This document shows positions 63,692-64,000 of a stretch of DNA of 64,000 nucleotides, one piece after another. The stretch spans positions 1 to 64,000 of the forward strand of contig NZ_WHOS01000023.1 of the NCBI RefSeq assembly GCF_013340935.1. Reading direction: 5' to 3'. Below the pieces are notes generated by a model. That model saw only the letters and a list, made by a program, of their open reading frames with translations. It searched no databases and was not told the origin of the DNA. The first letter of the stretch is position 1, and every line of letters starts with the position of its first letter. Made by a program: the position numbers and the translations under genes. The stretch comes from Azospirillum melinis. GTDB taxonomy: Bacteria; Pseudomonadota; Alphaproteobacteria; Azospirillales; Azospirillaceae.

Positions 63692-64000
63692 GTGGACTTT
63701 CTCCGGGGAACGGCCTTGTCGGACGCGATGCGCACTCTGATCCAGCGGTGGCGGGAGGATCCCAATGCCACCTACCGCAGCTGATTTCTCTGGGAAGAGC
63801 GCGTCAAAAATTTCCGCTCGATCCGCCGCGGCATCCAGCAGGTCGTCACCGACATCGAGGCGGGCACCTTCGGTAACGCCTACCAGGGCTCGTCGCTGGA
63901 GACCGTGGTCCACTCCATCGCCGAGCAACGCCAAGTCTTCAAAGGCGCCGACCACGCCCTTTTCTGGAAGCCCAAGCTGCGCATCCCGGACATCTACGAG
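63692..64000 (+). pseudogene. Interrupted hypothetical gene running off the window
   Basis: From a GTG at 63692 the frame reads V-D-F-L-R-G-T-A-L-S-D-A-M-R-T-L-I-Q-R-W. It meets a TGA at 63782-63784 and then continues in the same frame with strongly protein-like sequence (W-E-E-R-V-K-N-F-R-S-I, L-E-T-V-V-H-S-I-A-E-Q-R) to the window edge. A Trp codon changed to TGA would explain it. Family not recognised. Confidence 0.55.

Noticed and set aside
63782-63784. TGA as a selenocysteine codon
   Set aside because: No SECIS-like hairpin was apparent and Trp fits the context; a nonsense mutation or base error is simpler.

Overview
The window reads as a high-GC alphaproteobacterial replicon, most likely Rhodospirillales/Azospirillum-like. 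This is inferred from codon usage, a perfect GTTC-N7-GTTC SOS box in front of an imuA-imuB-dnaE2 cassette, and the gene families present. It looks like accessory DNA, probably a plasmid, chromid or genomic island: there is a plasmid-type replicase gene, many defence-type nucleases, degraded transposase pieces, several frameshifted remnants and two clearly AT-richer gene blocks. I saw no rRNA, tRNA or CRISPR array.

Region 1 (about 0.1-7.4 kb, minus strand) is a complete QatABCD anti-phage operon (KAP ATPase, QatB, QueC-like QatC, TatD-like QatD) with overlapping GTGA/TGATG junctions. Two further nuclease-type genes follow in the same direction: a DUF6035/CoiA-like protein and a phospholipase-D-fold protein. 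Region 2 (7.8-13 kb) holds a secreted DRGH nuclease with a small partner, a patch of decayed genes, and a seven-helix membrane patatin phospholipase. Region 3 (13.0-20.4 kb) is a compact biosynthetic operon: GHMP (threonine-type) kinase, cysteine-synthase-like PLP enzyme, ATP-grasp ligase, EamA exporter and argininosuccinate-lyase-like enzyme, with a divergent Lrp/AsnC regulator. The kinase/PLP/lyase triad matches the logic known for 2,3-diaminobutyrate synthesis, here with a ligase and an exporter instead of NRPS genes. A RadC-like gene with an altered JAMM site trails it.

Region 4 (20.4-32.3 kb) mixes housekeeping-like genes (SNase-fold nuclease, fluoroacetate-dehalogenase-like hydrolase, tautomerase with divergent LysR) with nuclease genes typical of defence islands (HNH protein, methyltransferase-HNH fusion, tandem GIY-YIG protein, HExxH protein). 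Region 5 (32.4-36.2 kb) is a complete hxsDBCA His-Xaa-Ser peptide-maturation operon, followed by an AT-richer lone AAA ATPase. Region 6 (37.8-49.6 kb) has an aldo/keto reductase, a DUF892 protein, an HtpX-like protease, the SOS mutagenesis cassette, a receiver-only response regulator, a DUF202 protein and an ArsR-SRPBCC pair with two matching operators.

Region 7 (49.9-58.2 kb) is plasmid-like: a strong hairpin, a replicase/PriCT initiator, an RTX remnant, a TIR protein, a two-gene unit behind a palindromic operator, and RecD2. Region 8 (58.7-61.9 kb) is the most novel-looking block. It is an AT-rich four-gene operon encoding a tyrosine/proline-rich repeat protein with RTX and DUF5648 repeats, two different 2-oxoglutarate/Fe(II) dioxygenases and an unrecognised protein. 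I infer a secreted, hydroxylated, possibly adhesive protein and its modifying enzymes. Region 9 (61.9-64 kb) is scar tissue: a transposase tail, an N-terminally truncated copy of the response regulator at 47.0 kb, small ORFs, and an interrupted gene running off the right edge.
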